Positions 10,184 to 19,503 of a stretch of 64,000 nucleotides of DNA are shown in pieces. The notes beneath the pieces were generated by a model. It was not told where the DNA came from. It was given only the letters and a program-made list of their open reading frames with translations, and made no database searches. Both the position numbers and the translations under genes were made by a program. The stretch's first letter is position 1, and every line of letters starts with the position of its first letter. Source of the DNA: Pseudomonas sp. MYb60 (GTDB lineage Bacteria; Pseudomonadota; Gammaproteobacteria; Pseudomonadales; Pseudomonadaceae); the NCBI RefSeq assembly GCF_002979555.1, contig NZ_PCOZ01000003.1, positions 1 to 64,000 of the forward strand, in the 5' to 3' direction.

Positions 10184-11026
10184 TCACTTTAGAGCTTGGG
10201 CGTGATGGCGCAGATGGTCCTCAATGAAGCTGGCGATGAAGTAGTAGCTGTGATCGTAGCCTGGCTGCAAGCGCAGAGTAATAGTGTGCCCAGCTTTATC
10301 GGCGGCGCGCGTTAATGTTCCTGGCATGAGTTGGTTCTCAAGGAAGTCATCACTCTCGCCTTGGTCGATCAACAGTGGCAGCTTTTCGCTGGCTGTTTCG
10401 ATCAGAACAGAGGCGTCCCATTCACGCCACTTGCTGCGGTCATTGCCAAGGTAACGAGAGAACGCCTTTTCTCCCCATGGGCATTTCATCGGATTTGAAA
10501 TGGGTGAAAACGCTGATACCGATCGATAACGGCCCGGGTTGCGCAGGGCGCATACCAAGGCCCCGTGCCCACCCATGGAGTGTCCGCTGATACTGCGTGC
10601 GTCACTGGCCGGAAAGTGTGTTTCCACCAATGCTGGCAATTCGCTTACGACGTAGTCGTACATCTGGTAATTCTGAGCATAAGGGTTCTCAGTGGCATTG
10701 ATGTAGAACCCCGCACCCAGACCAAAGTCCCAGGCGCCGTCGGGGTCAGCAGCGACCTGCGGACCGCGGGGACTTGTATCCGGGGCCACGATGATAATCC
10801 CCAGTTCGGCGGCAATGCGCTGAGCACCCGCTTTTTGCATGAAATTCTCATCGGTGCAGGTCAAGCCGCTCAGCCAGTACAACACTGGCAGCTTGCCGGC
10901 CCGCTCTGCCTGAGGCGGAAGATACACTGCAAATACCATGTCGCAGTCAAGCACTTCGGATCGATGCTTATAACGTTTGTGCCAGCCGCCGAAGCTTTTC
11001 TGGGAGGAAATGATTTCAATGCTCAT
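10184..11026 (-). CDS. fghA: S-formylglutathione hydrolase
   Basis: 280 residues, the standard length. An alpha/beta hydrolase with nucleophile Ser150 in GHSMGG, an acid in the IDQGESDDF segment (about 225) and the histidine in GYDHSYYF (about 259). [10 protein letters not shown] and PRG are hallmarks of FghA/esterase D. It hydrolyses S-formylglutathione to formate and glutathione, the last step of glutathione-dependent formaldehyde oxidation. CGGAG precedes the ATG. It lies at the far end of the frm run, separated from ndh by the decayed ABC genes. Esterase D proteins also cleave simple esters. Confidence 0.95.
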   Translation of the reverse strand: MSIEIISSQKSFGGWHKRYKHRSEVLDCDMVFAVYLPPQAERAGKLPVLYWLSGLTCTDENFMQKAGAQRIAAELGIIIVAPDTSPRGPQVAADPDGAWDFGLGAGFYINATENPYAQNYQMYDYVVSELPALVETHFPASDARSISGHSMGGHGALVCALRNPGRYRSVSAFSPISNPMKCPWGEKAFSRYLGNDRSKWREWDASVLIETASEKLPLLIDQGESDDFLENQLMPGTLTRAADKAGHTITLRLQPGYDHSYYFIASFIEDHLRHHAQALK

Positions 11027-11105
11027 TGTTGACTCCGGTTACAGGGTGAGTGATCTGTGGGCGTTGTGGCAAAGCGAAAGCCGCTGGTGCGGTATTGAAA
11101 ACTCC

Positions 11106-11825
11106 TTAGGCCTCCTGTGACGAAAACCTTTCGCTAATTGAGCGCCGAGGTGACGTGCGTGGGATACAGGCAATCACTCCCAGCACGGCGAGGCTTATTG
11201 CGGCGAGTGCTAACAGAATCTGGATCGTGCTGACGCTTACCGCGAGAACGTTGCCGCATAGCAGAGCCGTAGCTTGCGTTGCCGAGGTGGTCAGAAAGTG
11301 AAGGAACAACAATCCGATCCCGAGCGTCAATGAAAGTACCACGCCGATTGCAATGTCGCGTTGGGCCAATTTCTCACCCATGGCACCCATTGCTGCTCCT
11401 GCAGTGACACTCATCACCACAAGGCCGGCCAAGGGGGGCGCGCCGATCAAAACGGCCCCGGTTGCCTCGGTAAATCCAACGTGTGCTAGCGCGTGTCCAG
11501 GGAAGGTCTGGCCGCGAAGCACGAGGAAATAACCTACGGAACCCGCCAGAATGGCGACGATTGTCGACGTACCTCTGAGTTGTGGCATGTAGCCGACCTT
11601 GATATTGCCCCGCGACGCGGGACGCCCTAGCACAAAGATGGAGCCATGAGACGTAGGAGTCAGGCCCAGGATCGACCGCATCAGCGTCGTCTTGCCAGCG
11701 CCGTTAGGGCCTAAAATCCCCACGAACTCACCGGCAGGGACCGAAAGACTCACATTGTTCAGCACTCGATGACTACCCAGTTCAAGCGTCACACCTTCGA
11801 ACGTTGCAGCATCAGCGTTGCTCAT
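11106..11825 (-). pseudogene. Chimeric remnant: metal ABC ATPase N-terminus fused to ABC-3 permease core
   Basis: One open frame of 239 codons joins two genes. Residues 1-85 are the start of a ZnuC-like ATPase with Walker A GPNGAGKT at 39-46 and a Q-loop glutamine (Q82). At about 11570 the sequence jumps, in frame, to the middle of a ZnuB-like permease (TIVAILAG, LRGQTFPGHALAHVGF, GEKLAQRDIAIG). The ATPase signature and Walker B are gone, as are both ends of the permease. The permease similarity stops near LAVLGVIA and the last 20 or so residues look random. An internal deletion in a former ATPase-permease pair explains this. The upstream binding-protein remnant overlaps its start. An in-frame start 33 bases further up is possible. 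Confidence 0.8.
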
Positions 11826-12085
11826 TTCCCAATGCCTCCTCAAGCGAGTCCAGTGCACCCGATATCCAGACTTGGTAGGTCACTGCGGTTGGCTGCATTT
11901 CGGTTACAGCGACGGTCGGAACGTTGGACTGATTAGCGACTGAAAGCATCCGCTCAGCGAGTGATGACTGTGTCTGCTTGGCTATGTCGCCATAAAAATT
12001 CTCTGCGGCGATGATCGAGACAGGGCTGCCTGCCTGTGCCAGGGGGCGAACGACACCAGCGCTATTAAAAAAGAAGATTCTTCAA
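11812..12085 (-). pseudogene. Remnant of a ZnuA-like metal-binding periplasmic protein
   Basis: From a TTG at 12085, preceded by GGAG, the frame reads a signal peptide (LKNLLFLIALVSFAP). It then breaks at a run of five C (minus strand, 12042-12046) where six would keep the frame. In the next frame follow LAQAGSPVSIIAAENFYGDIAKQ, the classical mature start of ZnuA-type proteins (quoted in two parts: LAQAGSPVSI, IAAENFYGDIAKQ). Without the roughly 200 central residues it continues as the family's C-terminus (VPTVAVTEMQP, TYQVWISGALDSLEEAL). It thus carries a one-base deletion and a large internal deletion. The stop overlaps the ATPase start, preserving the old operon coupling. Confidence 0.72.
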
Positions 12086-12164
12086 TGTAGGTGTCTCCAA
12101 TTTTCTCATCTGACTGCGCGACCACAGATCCAGCATGATGGATGATGGGGTCGTGACTAGAATG

Positions 12165-13448
12165 TCAGTGAAGCTTGAGCGCGGGTTTGATTCGGTTGCC
12201 AAGAAAACTACCGATGATTGAGAGCGTCGTTCTCACCACGCCGTAAAGCGCAACCTGATGCATCTGATACAGCGACATATAGAAATATCGCGCCAAATGA
12301 CCTTCAAGCTTCATGCCGCCCATCAAGTTGCCTACTGCCGAAAACTTCGATAGGGAGACAAGGGAGCCGTAGTCTTTGTATTTGTATAACGGCAATGATT
12401 TGCCTTTGATGATGGCGGCGATTGAATCCACCAACATCGAGGCCTGTTGGTGAGCGGCTTGGGCCCTGGGCGGAACGTTCCTGCCAGTGTTGGTATCGAA
12501 GCAAGCCGCGCAGTCGCCAAAGGCAAAAATAGACTCATCACGAGTGGTCTGCAGCGAAGCCCCCACCACCAGTTGATTGATGTTGTTGGTCTCCAGGCCA
12601 GCGAGATCCTTGAGAAACAGGGGGGCTCTGATACCTGCGGCCCACACCTTGAGCGCCGACTCTATACGCAGTCCATCACGGGTTGTCAGCCCGGCCTCAT
12701 CAATGCTGGACACTGCTGAATCGACCATCACATCGATCCCCAGCTTTTTAAGCGTTTGCAGCACCGGGGTGCTGATTCGTTCAGGCAAGGCCGGCAGAAT
12801 TCGTGGGCCAGCCTCGATAAGGGTAATCTTCAGGTTTTCAGGGGCGATGTGCCCCATGCCGTAGCTGGACAGCTCCTGAGCAGCATGTCGCAACTCAGCA
12901 GCAAGCTCTACGCCGGTGGCGCCTGCACCCACAATTGCTACGGAAACGGTGTTGGTCTGATCAGGATGTGCACTGCTGCGCAGGTATGCGCTTAGCAGCT
13001 TGTGATGAAAAAGGTCTGCCTGCTTTCGGGTATCCAAGAACACAGTGTGCTCGCGAGCGCCCTCAATTCCAAAATCATTGGAGGTACTACCTACAGCAAT
13101 CATCAAGGTGTCGTAGTTGAGCGTGCGCGCAGGCAGCAGCTCTATGCCCTCGTGGTCGGTCACAGCTTGAAGAATGATAGATTTCTTGGCCCTGTTGAGT
13201 CCATCCATTCGGCCTAGTACAAAGGTGAAATGATTCCACTTGGCTTGGGCGTGATAATTGAGCTCTTCTGTCGCGGCGCTTAGCGAGCCCGCCGCCACTT
13301 CATGCAGCAGCGGTTTCCAGATATGGGTGAGGTTGGCGTCGACCAGAGTGATACTCGCTTGTTCCGAACGGGCAAAACGCTTACCTAACTTGGTCGCCAG
13401 TTCAAGCCCCCCAGCCCCACCGCCGACAATTACGACTCTGTGTTTCAT
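12165..13448 (-). CDS. ndh: Type II NADH dehydrogenase (NDH-2)
   Basis: 427 residues from MKHRVVIVGGG. FAD motif GGGAGG lies near the N-terminus and the NADH motif GAGATGVELAAEL about residues 165-177. The FGDCAA segment (about 320) and a C-terminal amphipathic region (YMSLYQMHQ) for membrane attachment are also present. NDH-2 passes electrons from NADH to quinone without proton pumping. The ATG at 13446-13448 fits the family better than the upstream in-frame codon, which would add 21 unrelated residues. It lies in the formaldehyde run after gfa, where it could reoxidise the NADH made by FrmA; that role is inference. Confidence 0.88.
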   Translation of the reverse strand: MKHRVVIVGGGAGGLELATKLGKRFARSEQASITLVDANLTHIWKPLLHEVAAGSLSAATEELNYHAQAKWNHFTFVLGRMDGLNRAKKSIILQAVTDHEGIELLPARTLNYDTLMIAVGSTSNDFGIEGAREHTVFLDTRKQADLFHHKLLSAYLRSSAHPDQTNTVSVAIVGAGATGVELAAELRHAAQELSSYGMGHIAPENLKITLIEAGPRILPALPERISTPVLQTLKKLGIDVMVDSAVSSIDEAGLTTRDGLRIESALKVWAAGIRAPLFLKDLAGLETNNINQLVVGASLQTTRDESIFAFGDCAACFDTNTGRNVPPRAQAAHQQASMLVDSIAAIIKGKSLPLYKYKDYGSLVSLSKFSAVGNLMGGMKLEGHLARYFYMSLYQMHQVALYGVVRTTLSIIGSFLGNRIKPALKLH

Positions 13449-13597
13449 TTCAGTACCCAAATAAAAATTTAATAGCGTGAAAAAAAAAGGGGGTACCCAC
13501 TCGCCAGTCATTTGGAGGGCGAGCAGGTACGCTCGATAACACTGGGTGTTTTCGAGGGTGTTGCCGTTAAAACGTAGTTACCGGTATAGGGGGATGC

Positions 13598-14167
13598 TTA
13601 GAGCACGCCGTTCTGCTTTGCGACGTGAGTAGCCAGCGCGTCCATCAGTGCTGGAGACAGGCAGTCATACGTAGGTAGGCCGATCTCATTGAAGCGACTA
13701 CGAATACCGTCCATCTCGGCTGGCGGGGTGCCCGTTTCGATGACCGAAGAGACGAATGCCGCGAAGCCAGGGGCTGCCCAACCGGTTTGCGGCGACAGTT
13801 CGGTGTGCACAAAGTCCAAGCCGTGGAACGCGTGGCCAGTGTTTTCAATACGACCGTACAGGTGCGCGCCGCAGTCGTTGCAGGCATGACGCTGAATGGT
13901 GGCGCTTTCATCGATGATCGCCAGTTTGGCTGCGTTGGCAGTCACACTGACTTTGTCTCGCGGAACTACAGCAATGACGGCGAATTTCGCGCCTGCAGGC
14001 TTCCAGCATTTGCTGCAACCGCAAGCGTGGTTGTGCAAGGTCTGAGCTTCGATTTTGACTTCAACCTTGTCGGTCGCGCACAGGCACTGCAGAGTACCGC
14101 CAGCGAAGTCAGCGGCTGCTGGTTTGATACCGTTATCTAACGAAGGGTGCAGTTTTACATTGCTCAC
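13598..14167 (-). CDS. gfa: S-(hydroxymethyl)glutathione synthase (glutathione-dependent formaldehyde-activating enzyme)
   Basis: 189 residues, the standard Gfa length. Cysteine motifs CLC (about 29-31), HACGCSKCW (about 47-55) and the CNDCG pair (about 95-99) form the zinc sites of the family. Gfa speeds the condensation of formaldehyde with glutathione, giving the substrate of FrmA. It starts at a GTG with GGAG seven bases upstream and follows frmA by about 70 bases, so it is probably on the same FrmR-controlled transcript. Confidence 0.95.
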   Translation of the reverse strand: MSNVKLHPSLDNGIKPAAADFAGGTLQCLCATDKVEVKIEAQTLHNHACGCSKCWKPAGAKFAVIAVVPRDKVSVTANAAKLAIIDESATIQRHACNDCGAHLYGRIENTGHAFHGLDFVHTELSPQTGWAAPGFAAFVSSVIETGTPPAEMDGIRSRFNEIGLPTYDCLSPALMDALATHVAKQNGVL

Positions 14168-14235
14168 TTTGTATCTCCAAAGTTGCTAGCGGGAATTACC
14201 AAAAGCTCCCCGGGGCTTGCGCCCCGGACAACCTG

Positions 14236-15369
<1,134 letters not shown>

Positions 15370-15414
15370 TCATTTGAGCTGGGGCTATGATCGCTTCGCC
15401 GTGGAGAAAAAGTG

Positions 15415-15690
15415 TTATTTCAGGTATGTACGCACCAGAGAAATCACTTCATCTATCGACGACTGCTGAGCCTCAGTTGTTTCTACCAAACCTGTGAATT
15501 CTTCTCTCAGGTGGCTCTCCAGCACCCCAGCCATAAGGCCATTTACTGCGCCACGCATCGCAGCAATTTGCTGCAATACCGGGCCACATTCGGCGCCCTT
15601 TTCGAGCGCCATTTCCAGTGCGTCCAGCTGTCCTCTGACACGGCGAATTCTCGCCAGTACACGTTTTTTCTCCACAGGGCTGTGTGGCAT
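15415..15690 (-). CDS. frmR: Formaldehyde-responsive repressor FrmR (CsoR/RcnR family)
   Basis: 91 residues, the same length as E. coli FrmR, and nearly alignable throughout: MPHSPVEKKRVLARIRRVRGQ at the start, Cys35 (GAECGPVLQQIAAMRGAVNG) and LVRTYLK at the end. The proline at position 2 and the Cys35-His60 region (LESHLREEF) are the residues that react with formaldehyde in the family. It should repress the frmR-frmA-gfa run until formaldehyde cross-links it. Two CsoR/FrmR-type operators lie 67-107 bp upstream. Longer in-frame extensions would run through these operators and are rejected. Confidence 0.95.
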   Translation of the reverse strand: MPHSPVEKKRVLARIRRVRGQLDALEMALEKGAECGPVLQQIAAMRGAVNGLMAGVLESHLREEFTGLVETTEAQQSSIDEVISLVRTYLK

Positions 15691-15756
15691 TGCAGTACTC
15701 CCCCAAATAGTTGTAATTCGGAGTCTACCAGTGATGTTGGTAGGTGATACGCATGG

Positions 15757-15796
15757 TACTGGTGGGGAGTATACGAAAATACTGGTGGGGAGTATA
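15757..15796. promoter_or_regulatory. frmR: Tandem FrmR-type operators
   Basis: TACTGGTGGGGAGTATA occurs twice, at 15757-15773 and 15780-15796, exactly 23 bp apart (about two helical turns). The form TACT-G tract-AGTA is the G-tract operator type of CsoR/RcnR/FrmR repressors. A third, weaker reversed match (TACTCCCCC) is at 15695-15703 next to the frmR start. CTACCA and TGGTAG form another small dyad at 15725-15743. Confidence 0.75.
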
Positions 15797-15876
15797 TTTT
15801 TCTTGGTAAAGCGGTTGCTGATAGCTTTCCCTCCCAAAATCTCACCTCCCCTCAATGGCGCCGACAGCGGCCGCAA

Positions 15877-16289
15877 GCGTTGAACGACGCGAGGAACATC
15901 AGTGTTTCAAAACGAAGACGCCGAACCTGTCCGGCGATTAAAAGCTTTCGGAATGTGGGTTTGAGCAGCGTTAAGCTGCTGCAATGCATCCAATTCACGG
16001 GGAAGAGCTTAAGTAGCACTTCCAATTCGAACAATGAGCGTTTCGTTTGAGGACTCGGGTCATTCTGTTTCTAATTGCCTGCATATAGGCTCGAGTATTC
16101 GATATAGCCAACAATCAAAAAAAGGTTCGAGCCCAGTAATGCCAATCGACTATGAGCGGTAAATGCAATTTGAGAGAAATCTGAGACAGGAGCTAACTAA
16201 CGCCATATGAAATATCTTGAAATGAGATAACGCCTTAAACATAGCAGCGTGACCTCTGATCCGGCGTAACCATGCTCAGGTGTCGGGGA
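15877..16289. other. Gene-free stretch upstream of frmR
   Basis: Short open frames occur here but none has family features, a ribosome-binding site or codon use like the neighbours, and the stretch is more AT-rich than its surroundings. Apart from the frmR-like remnant just beyond it I see nothing that can be named. Confidence 0.5.
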
Positions 16290-16320
16290 TACACGTTTTT
16301 TTCGCGGATAAATGGGGCAT
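16290..16320 (-). pseudogene. Decayed 5' end of a second frmR copy
   Basis: From an ATG at 16320 the minus strand reads ATGCCCCAT, then a CG-AAAAAAA-CGTGTA run that matches the frmR start (MPH...EKKRV) base for base except for a changed middle and one extra A that shifts the frame; a stop follows after 14 codons. Resemblance to frmR is lost after KKRV. A TATAAT lies just upstream and a copy of the frmR double operator 42 bp upstream. The gene is clearly non-functional. Confidence 0.55.
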
Positions 16321-16361
16321 TGAACGGCTCCATTATAGGCGTGGTGGTCAGTGCACCAAGG

Positions 16362-16401
16362 TACTGTGGGGAAGTGCTCTTATATACTGGAGGGGAGTAT
16401 A
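16362..16401. promoter_or_regulatory. Second pair of FrmR-type operators
   Basis: TACTGTGGGGAAGT at 16362 and TACTGGAGGGGAGTATA at 16385-16401 repeat the frmR operators with the same 23-bp spacing and the same flanking TATATTT. The distal site is well kept and the proximal one is degenerate. It may still bind FrmR. Confidence 0.65.
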
Positions 16402-16490
16402 TTTCCTCGTCTCGCAGAGAAACATGGCCATTTTGTTTGGGGACTGATCGCAATATGTTTCTAATGCTCGCAAGGCACAGGTGGCAATGG

Positions 16491-16847
16491 CTAGGAAGCA
16501 GGCTGATGCGCAAGTTGATCACGTAGCGATTTCGTCAACGCTTCGATTGCTGCTTCGTTGCGCCGATAAAAGTGAAAGGGTCCCGTTCGGCCAGCAACAA
16601 CCAAGCCAGCCTGTTTGAGCACTGCCAAATGTTGGGACACGGTCGATTGGGACAGGCCGCAGCGCTGAGTGATCTCGCCAACACTGATTCCGCGTTCAAC
16701 GCCCGACTCCTGCAAGGGGAAATACAACGGCGGCGCCTTTAGCCACTTCAGGATTTCCCGCCGCAGCGGATGGGCAATCGCGCGCACGGCGGCATCGACG
16801 TGAAGCCGGGGGCGTTTCTGCTGTTGCTTACACATGGACTGTCCCAT
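16491..16847 (-). CDS. ArsR-family winged-helix regulator
   Basis: About 118 residues. The DNA-binding core is plain: AIAHPLRREILKWL, then ITQRCGLSQSTVSQHLAVLKQAGLV (recognition helix SQSTVSQHL) and a wing ending GRTGPFHFYRRN. No CxC-type metal site is seen in the expected helix, so a non-metal signal or simple auto-regulation is possible. Starts at 16847 (ATG) and 16835 (ATG with GGGAC upstream) are both possible. It lies 14 bases behind the luciferase-like monooxygenase and is probably the last gene of that operon. Confidence 0.85.
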   Translation of the reverse strand: MGQSMCKQQQKRPRLHVDAAVRAIAHPLRREILKWLKAPPLYFPLQESGVERGISVGEITQRCGLSQSTVSQHLAVLKQAGLVVAGRTGPFHFYRRNEAAIEALTKSLRDQLAHQPAS

Positions 16848-16861
16848 TGCTGCCAGTTGGA

Positions 16862-17845
16862 TCAGCCCAGCATGTCGGCCAGGGATTCGGCAATCAGTTG
16901 ATAGGATCGGCAACGCGCCTTGGCGTCATAGATGCGTGCATCAATGATCACTTCATCCGCTTGGGTCGTTGCGATGAACTGGCGTAGCCAACTGCCGACG
17001 TCGTCCTGGTCACCTGTCGTCGTGCACAGCATTGCCTGGTTGAGGGTGTGCCGATCAATGTTGGTAAGGCTGTCCATAAAACCCTCCGAGGGACGCGGTA
17101 GCGGGCCTGCTTTGCCGGCGTAAAGGTTGCACACCCACTGCCGGTGAGAGCTGGCGATGTAATCGGCTTCGGCCCGTGACGGGGCGGCAAAGGCATTGAC
17201 GCCTGCGATCACATAGGGCTGTTTGAGCGCCGCCGATGGGCGAAACGACGTACGGTAGTGCGTAATCGCATCCATCAGAAAGCGCGGTGCGAAGTGTGAG
17301 GCGAAGGCATAGGGCAGCCCGAGCTTGGCGGCAAGGTCCGCGCTGTTCATGCTTGAACCCAGGAGCCAGATTGGCACGTCGTGGGGGCCGGGAATCGCCC
17401 GCACCGGCTGATGCCCGTTGTCCGCCAGGTAATCCTGCACATCGTGAATATCCTGCGTGAAATCACGCTCTGAAGCGTCACCGCGCAAGGCTCGAATGGC
17501 CGCCCCCGCTGAACCTGGTGCTCGACCGATACCCAGGTCGATACGGCCAGGGAACAAGGTGGCCAATGTGCCGAACTGCTCGGCCACCATCAAGGGCGAG
17601 TGGTTGGGCAGCATGATGCCGCCGGAGCCCACGCGCAGTGTCTGGGTGGCCGCTGCCAGATGCTGGACGAGCAACGTGGTTGCCGAGGAAGCGATGCCCG
17701 GCAGGTCATGATGCTCGGCGACCCAATAACGTTTGTAACCGTGGGCTTCCACATGCCGCGCCAAAGCGACCGCGTCATTCAGTGTGTCCGTAAAGGTTTT
17801 ACCGTCGCCAATCATCATTAGGTCAAGCACAGAGAGGGCTGTCAT
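16862..17845 (-). CDS. LLM-class flavin-dependent oxidoreductase (luciferase-like)
   Basis: 327 residues from MTALSVLDL, chosen because AAGGAG lies eight bases upstream. It has the bacterial-luciferase TIM-barrel signatures YWVAEHHDLPGIASS (about 40-54), VGSGGIMLPNHSPL (about 85-98), GRIDLGIGRAPG (about 112-123) and WLLGSS (about 180). This subgroup (MsnO8-like) uses FMN and oxygen on varied small molecules. It follows the two TIM-barrel isomerase-like genes by 35 bases and is only distantly similar to the first LLM gene of the operon. The substrate is unknown. Confidence 0.88.
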   Translation of the reverse strand: MTALSVLDLMMIGDGKTFTDTLNDAVALARHVEAHGYKRYWVAEHHDLPGIASSATTLLVQHLAAATQTLRVGSGGIMLPNHSPLMVAEQFGTLATLFPGRIDLGIGRAPGSAGAAIRALRGDASERDFTQDIHDVQDYLADNGHQPVRAIPGPHDVPIWLLGSSMNSADLAAKLGLPYAFASHFAPRFLMDAITHYRTSFRPSAALKQPYVIAGVNAFAAPSRAEADYIASSHRQWVCNLYAGKAGPLPRPSEGFMDSLTNIDRHTLNQAMLCTTTGDQDDVGSWLRQFIATTQADEVIIDARIYDAKARCRSYQLIAESLADMLG

Positions 17846-17880
17846 TGCAGGCTCCTTTTTCATATCAGGTGGAGAGGGCG

Positions 17881-18687
17881 TTACAGCGATGTAAAGTCAG
17901 GCCCGTGCGGATGACGTTCCAGGCGACGATCAATATCGCGCAGGGTTGTCAGACAGCGTTGCAGCTTCAGATAAATATCCCCGCCGTAGTCCCAGCCGAG
18001 CACGCCAATGCTGCCGGTGTAGCCGACACTGTTCAGTGCTGCGACCACGGCGAAGTTGTCTAACTCTCCACGATCTACCGGTTCCATCGTGGCCACACCG
18101 CCCCAGCCCAGTTCGCTGAGCGTGCTGCCTGAGAGCACGACTTGCATCAACCAGGGTTGCATGGCTTCAAGGCGTTGCTGAAGTTCACCCTCCTGACTGG
18201 CGTACCAGTGATAGCCGTTGAAGGATGCGCCCAGGTGCGGGTGAGCGAAGTATTCGCAGATCTGCACCACCTCAGCCGTGGTCTGGGTGACGTGGTGAAG
18301 ATGGGGATACAGCGCAATTCTCAAGCCGCGACGCGCTGCGATGGGCAGCACCGACTCGATGAACCGCATGATGGCCGCACTTCCGTTGACCGAGGTTTGG
18401 ACTGCCAGTTCGAGGAGTTCCACGCCTTCGACGCTTTCGATGATTCGCCTTATGAGGTGATCATTGCGCCCTTCGTGCAGCACCAAATACAGGCCTTCGA
18501 CCCGCAGACCATGCTGTTCGCGAACGCGCGGCAGCAGGCGCAGGTCGGTCAGCGGCGTGCCGCCCCAGGCTGACACCGTGATGCCGTCAAAACCCAGTTC
18601 GGCGAGCATTTCGCACTGCGACTGAAAGGCGTAGACACCCATTGAAGAGTAAAAAAATGAATCGAGTGCATGGACGCGATGGGCCAC
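17881..18687 (-). CDS. Sugar phosphate isomerase/epimerase-like TIM-barrel protein (second of tandem pair)
   Basis: 268 residues of the xylose-isomerase-like TIM barrel (AP endonuclease 2 fold). It shares with its upstream neighbour CEMLAELGFDGIT, YPHLHH, FNGYHWYA, ELGWGG, MEPVDRGELDNF and GVLGW, so the two are paralogues, although clearly diverged. It begins at GTG with GGGAG seven bases upstream, 15 bases after the first copy. Candidate metal ligands lie in the YPH and FNGYHW segments; the fold does not identify the reaction. It sits between two luciferase-like monooxygenases. Confidence 0.82.
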   Translation of the reverse strand: MAHRVHALDSFFYSSMGVYAFQSQCEMLAELGFDGITVSAWGGTPLTDLRLLPRVREQHGLRVEGLYLVLHEGRNDHLIRRIIESVEGVELLELAVQTSVNGSAAIMRFIESVLPIAARRGLRIALYPHLHHVTQTTAEVVQICEYFAHPHLGASFNGYHWYASQEGELQQRLEAMQPWLMQVVLSGSTLSELGWGGVATMEPVDRGELDNFAVVAALNSVGYTGSIGVLGWDYGGDIYLKLQRCLTTLRDIDRRLERHPHGPDFTSL

Positions 18688-18702
18688 GGTCTGTCTCCCT
18701 GC

Positions 18703-19503
18703 CTAGCGCGGCATTTCAGTCAATAGGGCCCATTCAGGGTGAGCGGCCAGGCGTTGCTCCATGGAGCGAAAGGCCGTGGCTGAACGGAGCAGGTTGCCGT
18801 AAACGTCGCCACCCATGCTTTGCCATCCCAGTACGCCGACACGACCGGTAAAACCTCGGCGTTCAAGGGCGCCGAGTAGAACGAAGTTATCCATCTCGCC
18901 TTCATCCAGCGGTTCGATGGTCGCCAGGCCGCCCCAACCCAATGGAGAGCGACGTGTGCCGGCAATGTTTACGTGCTGGAGCCAGGGCCACAGTGCATCA
19001 AGGCGTTCTTCCAACTTGCCTTCTTCAGTGGCGTACCAGTGATAACCGTTGAACACGATATTCAGCCGGGGGTGGTTGAACTCCCGGCACAGTGCGATGG
19101 CTTCGGTGGTGGTTTGCAGGCCATAGCGCGCGTGCGGATAAAGATTGATGTGCAGGCCTCTGCGCTCACAGATAGGCAATAGGCGCTCAAGCATGCGGCG
19201 GTCAAAATTGGTGACTTCATCACCTGAATGCAGCGCCAGCTCAATCGTGGTGCAACCTTCAAGACTCTCGAATACCTGGGTCACGAACGCTTCGAGGCCT
19301 TTGCGGTAGATCAAGTAGACCGCGCCCACGTCCAGGCCCCAGGTGGGTTTGACCTGAGGAATCGACTTCAGGTCTTGGCTCCACGCCGACATCGTCAAGC
19401 CTTGATAGCCATGTTCGGCGAGCATTTCGCACTGTGTCGCCAAGGGGTAGGTGCCCATGGCGGTCTGGAAGATGAAGTCCATGTGGTGAAGGGCGCGATT
19501 CAT
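18703..19503 (-). CDS. Sugar phosphate isomerase/epimerase-like TIM-barrel protein (first of tandem pair)
   Basis: 266 residues, same fold as the following gene: CEMLAEHGYQGLTMSAW, YPHARYGLQTTTEAI, FNGYHWYATEEGKLEERL, LGWGGLATIEPLDEGEMDNF and GVLGWQ. Its start overlaps the stop of the LLM gene in ATGA, so the oxygenase and isomerase-like protein are made together. The strict conservation of YPH and FNGYHW in both copies suggests both are active. I cannot assign a substrate. Confidence 0.82.
   Translation of the reverse strand: MNRALHHMDFIFQTAMGTYPLATQCEMLAEHGYQGLTMSAWSQDLKSIPQVKPTWGLDVGAVYLIYRKGLEAFVTQVFESLEGCTTIELALHSGDEVTNFDRRMLERLLPICERRGLHINLYPHARYGLQTTTEAIALCREFNHPRLNIVFNGYHWYATEEGKLEERLDALWPWLQHVNIAGTRRSPLGWGGLATIEPLDEGEMDNFVLLGALERRGFTGRVGVLGWQSMGGDVYGNLLRSATAFRSMEQRLAAHPEWALLTEMPR

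Noticed and set aside
16235..16522. Minus-strand open frame of 95 codons upstream of frmR
   Set aside because: It runs through the duplicated FrmR operators and overlaps the ArsR gene; no family features.
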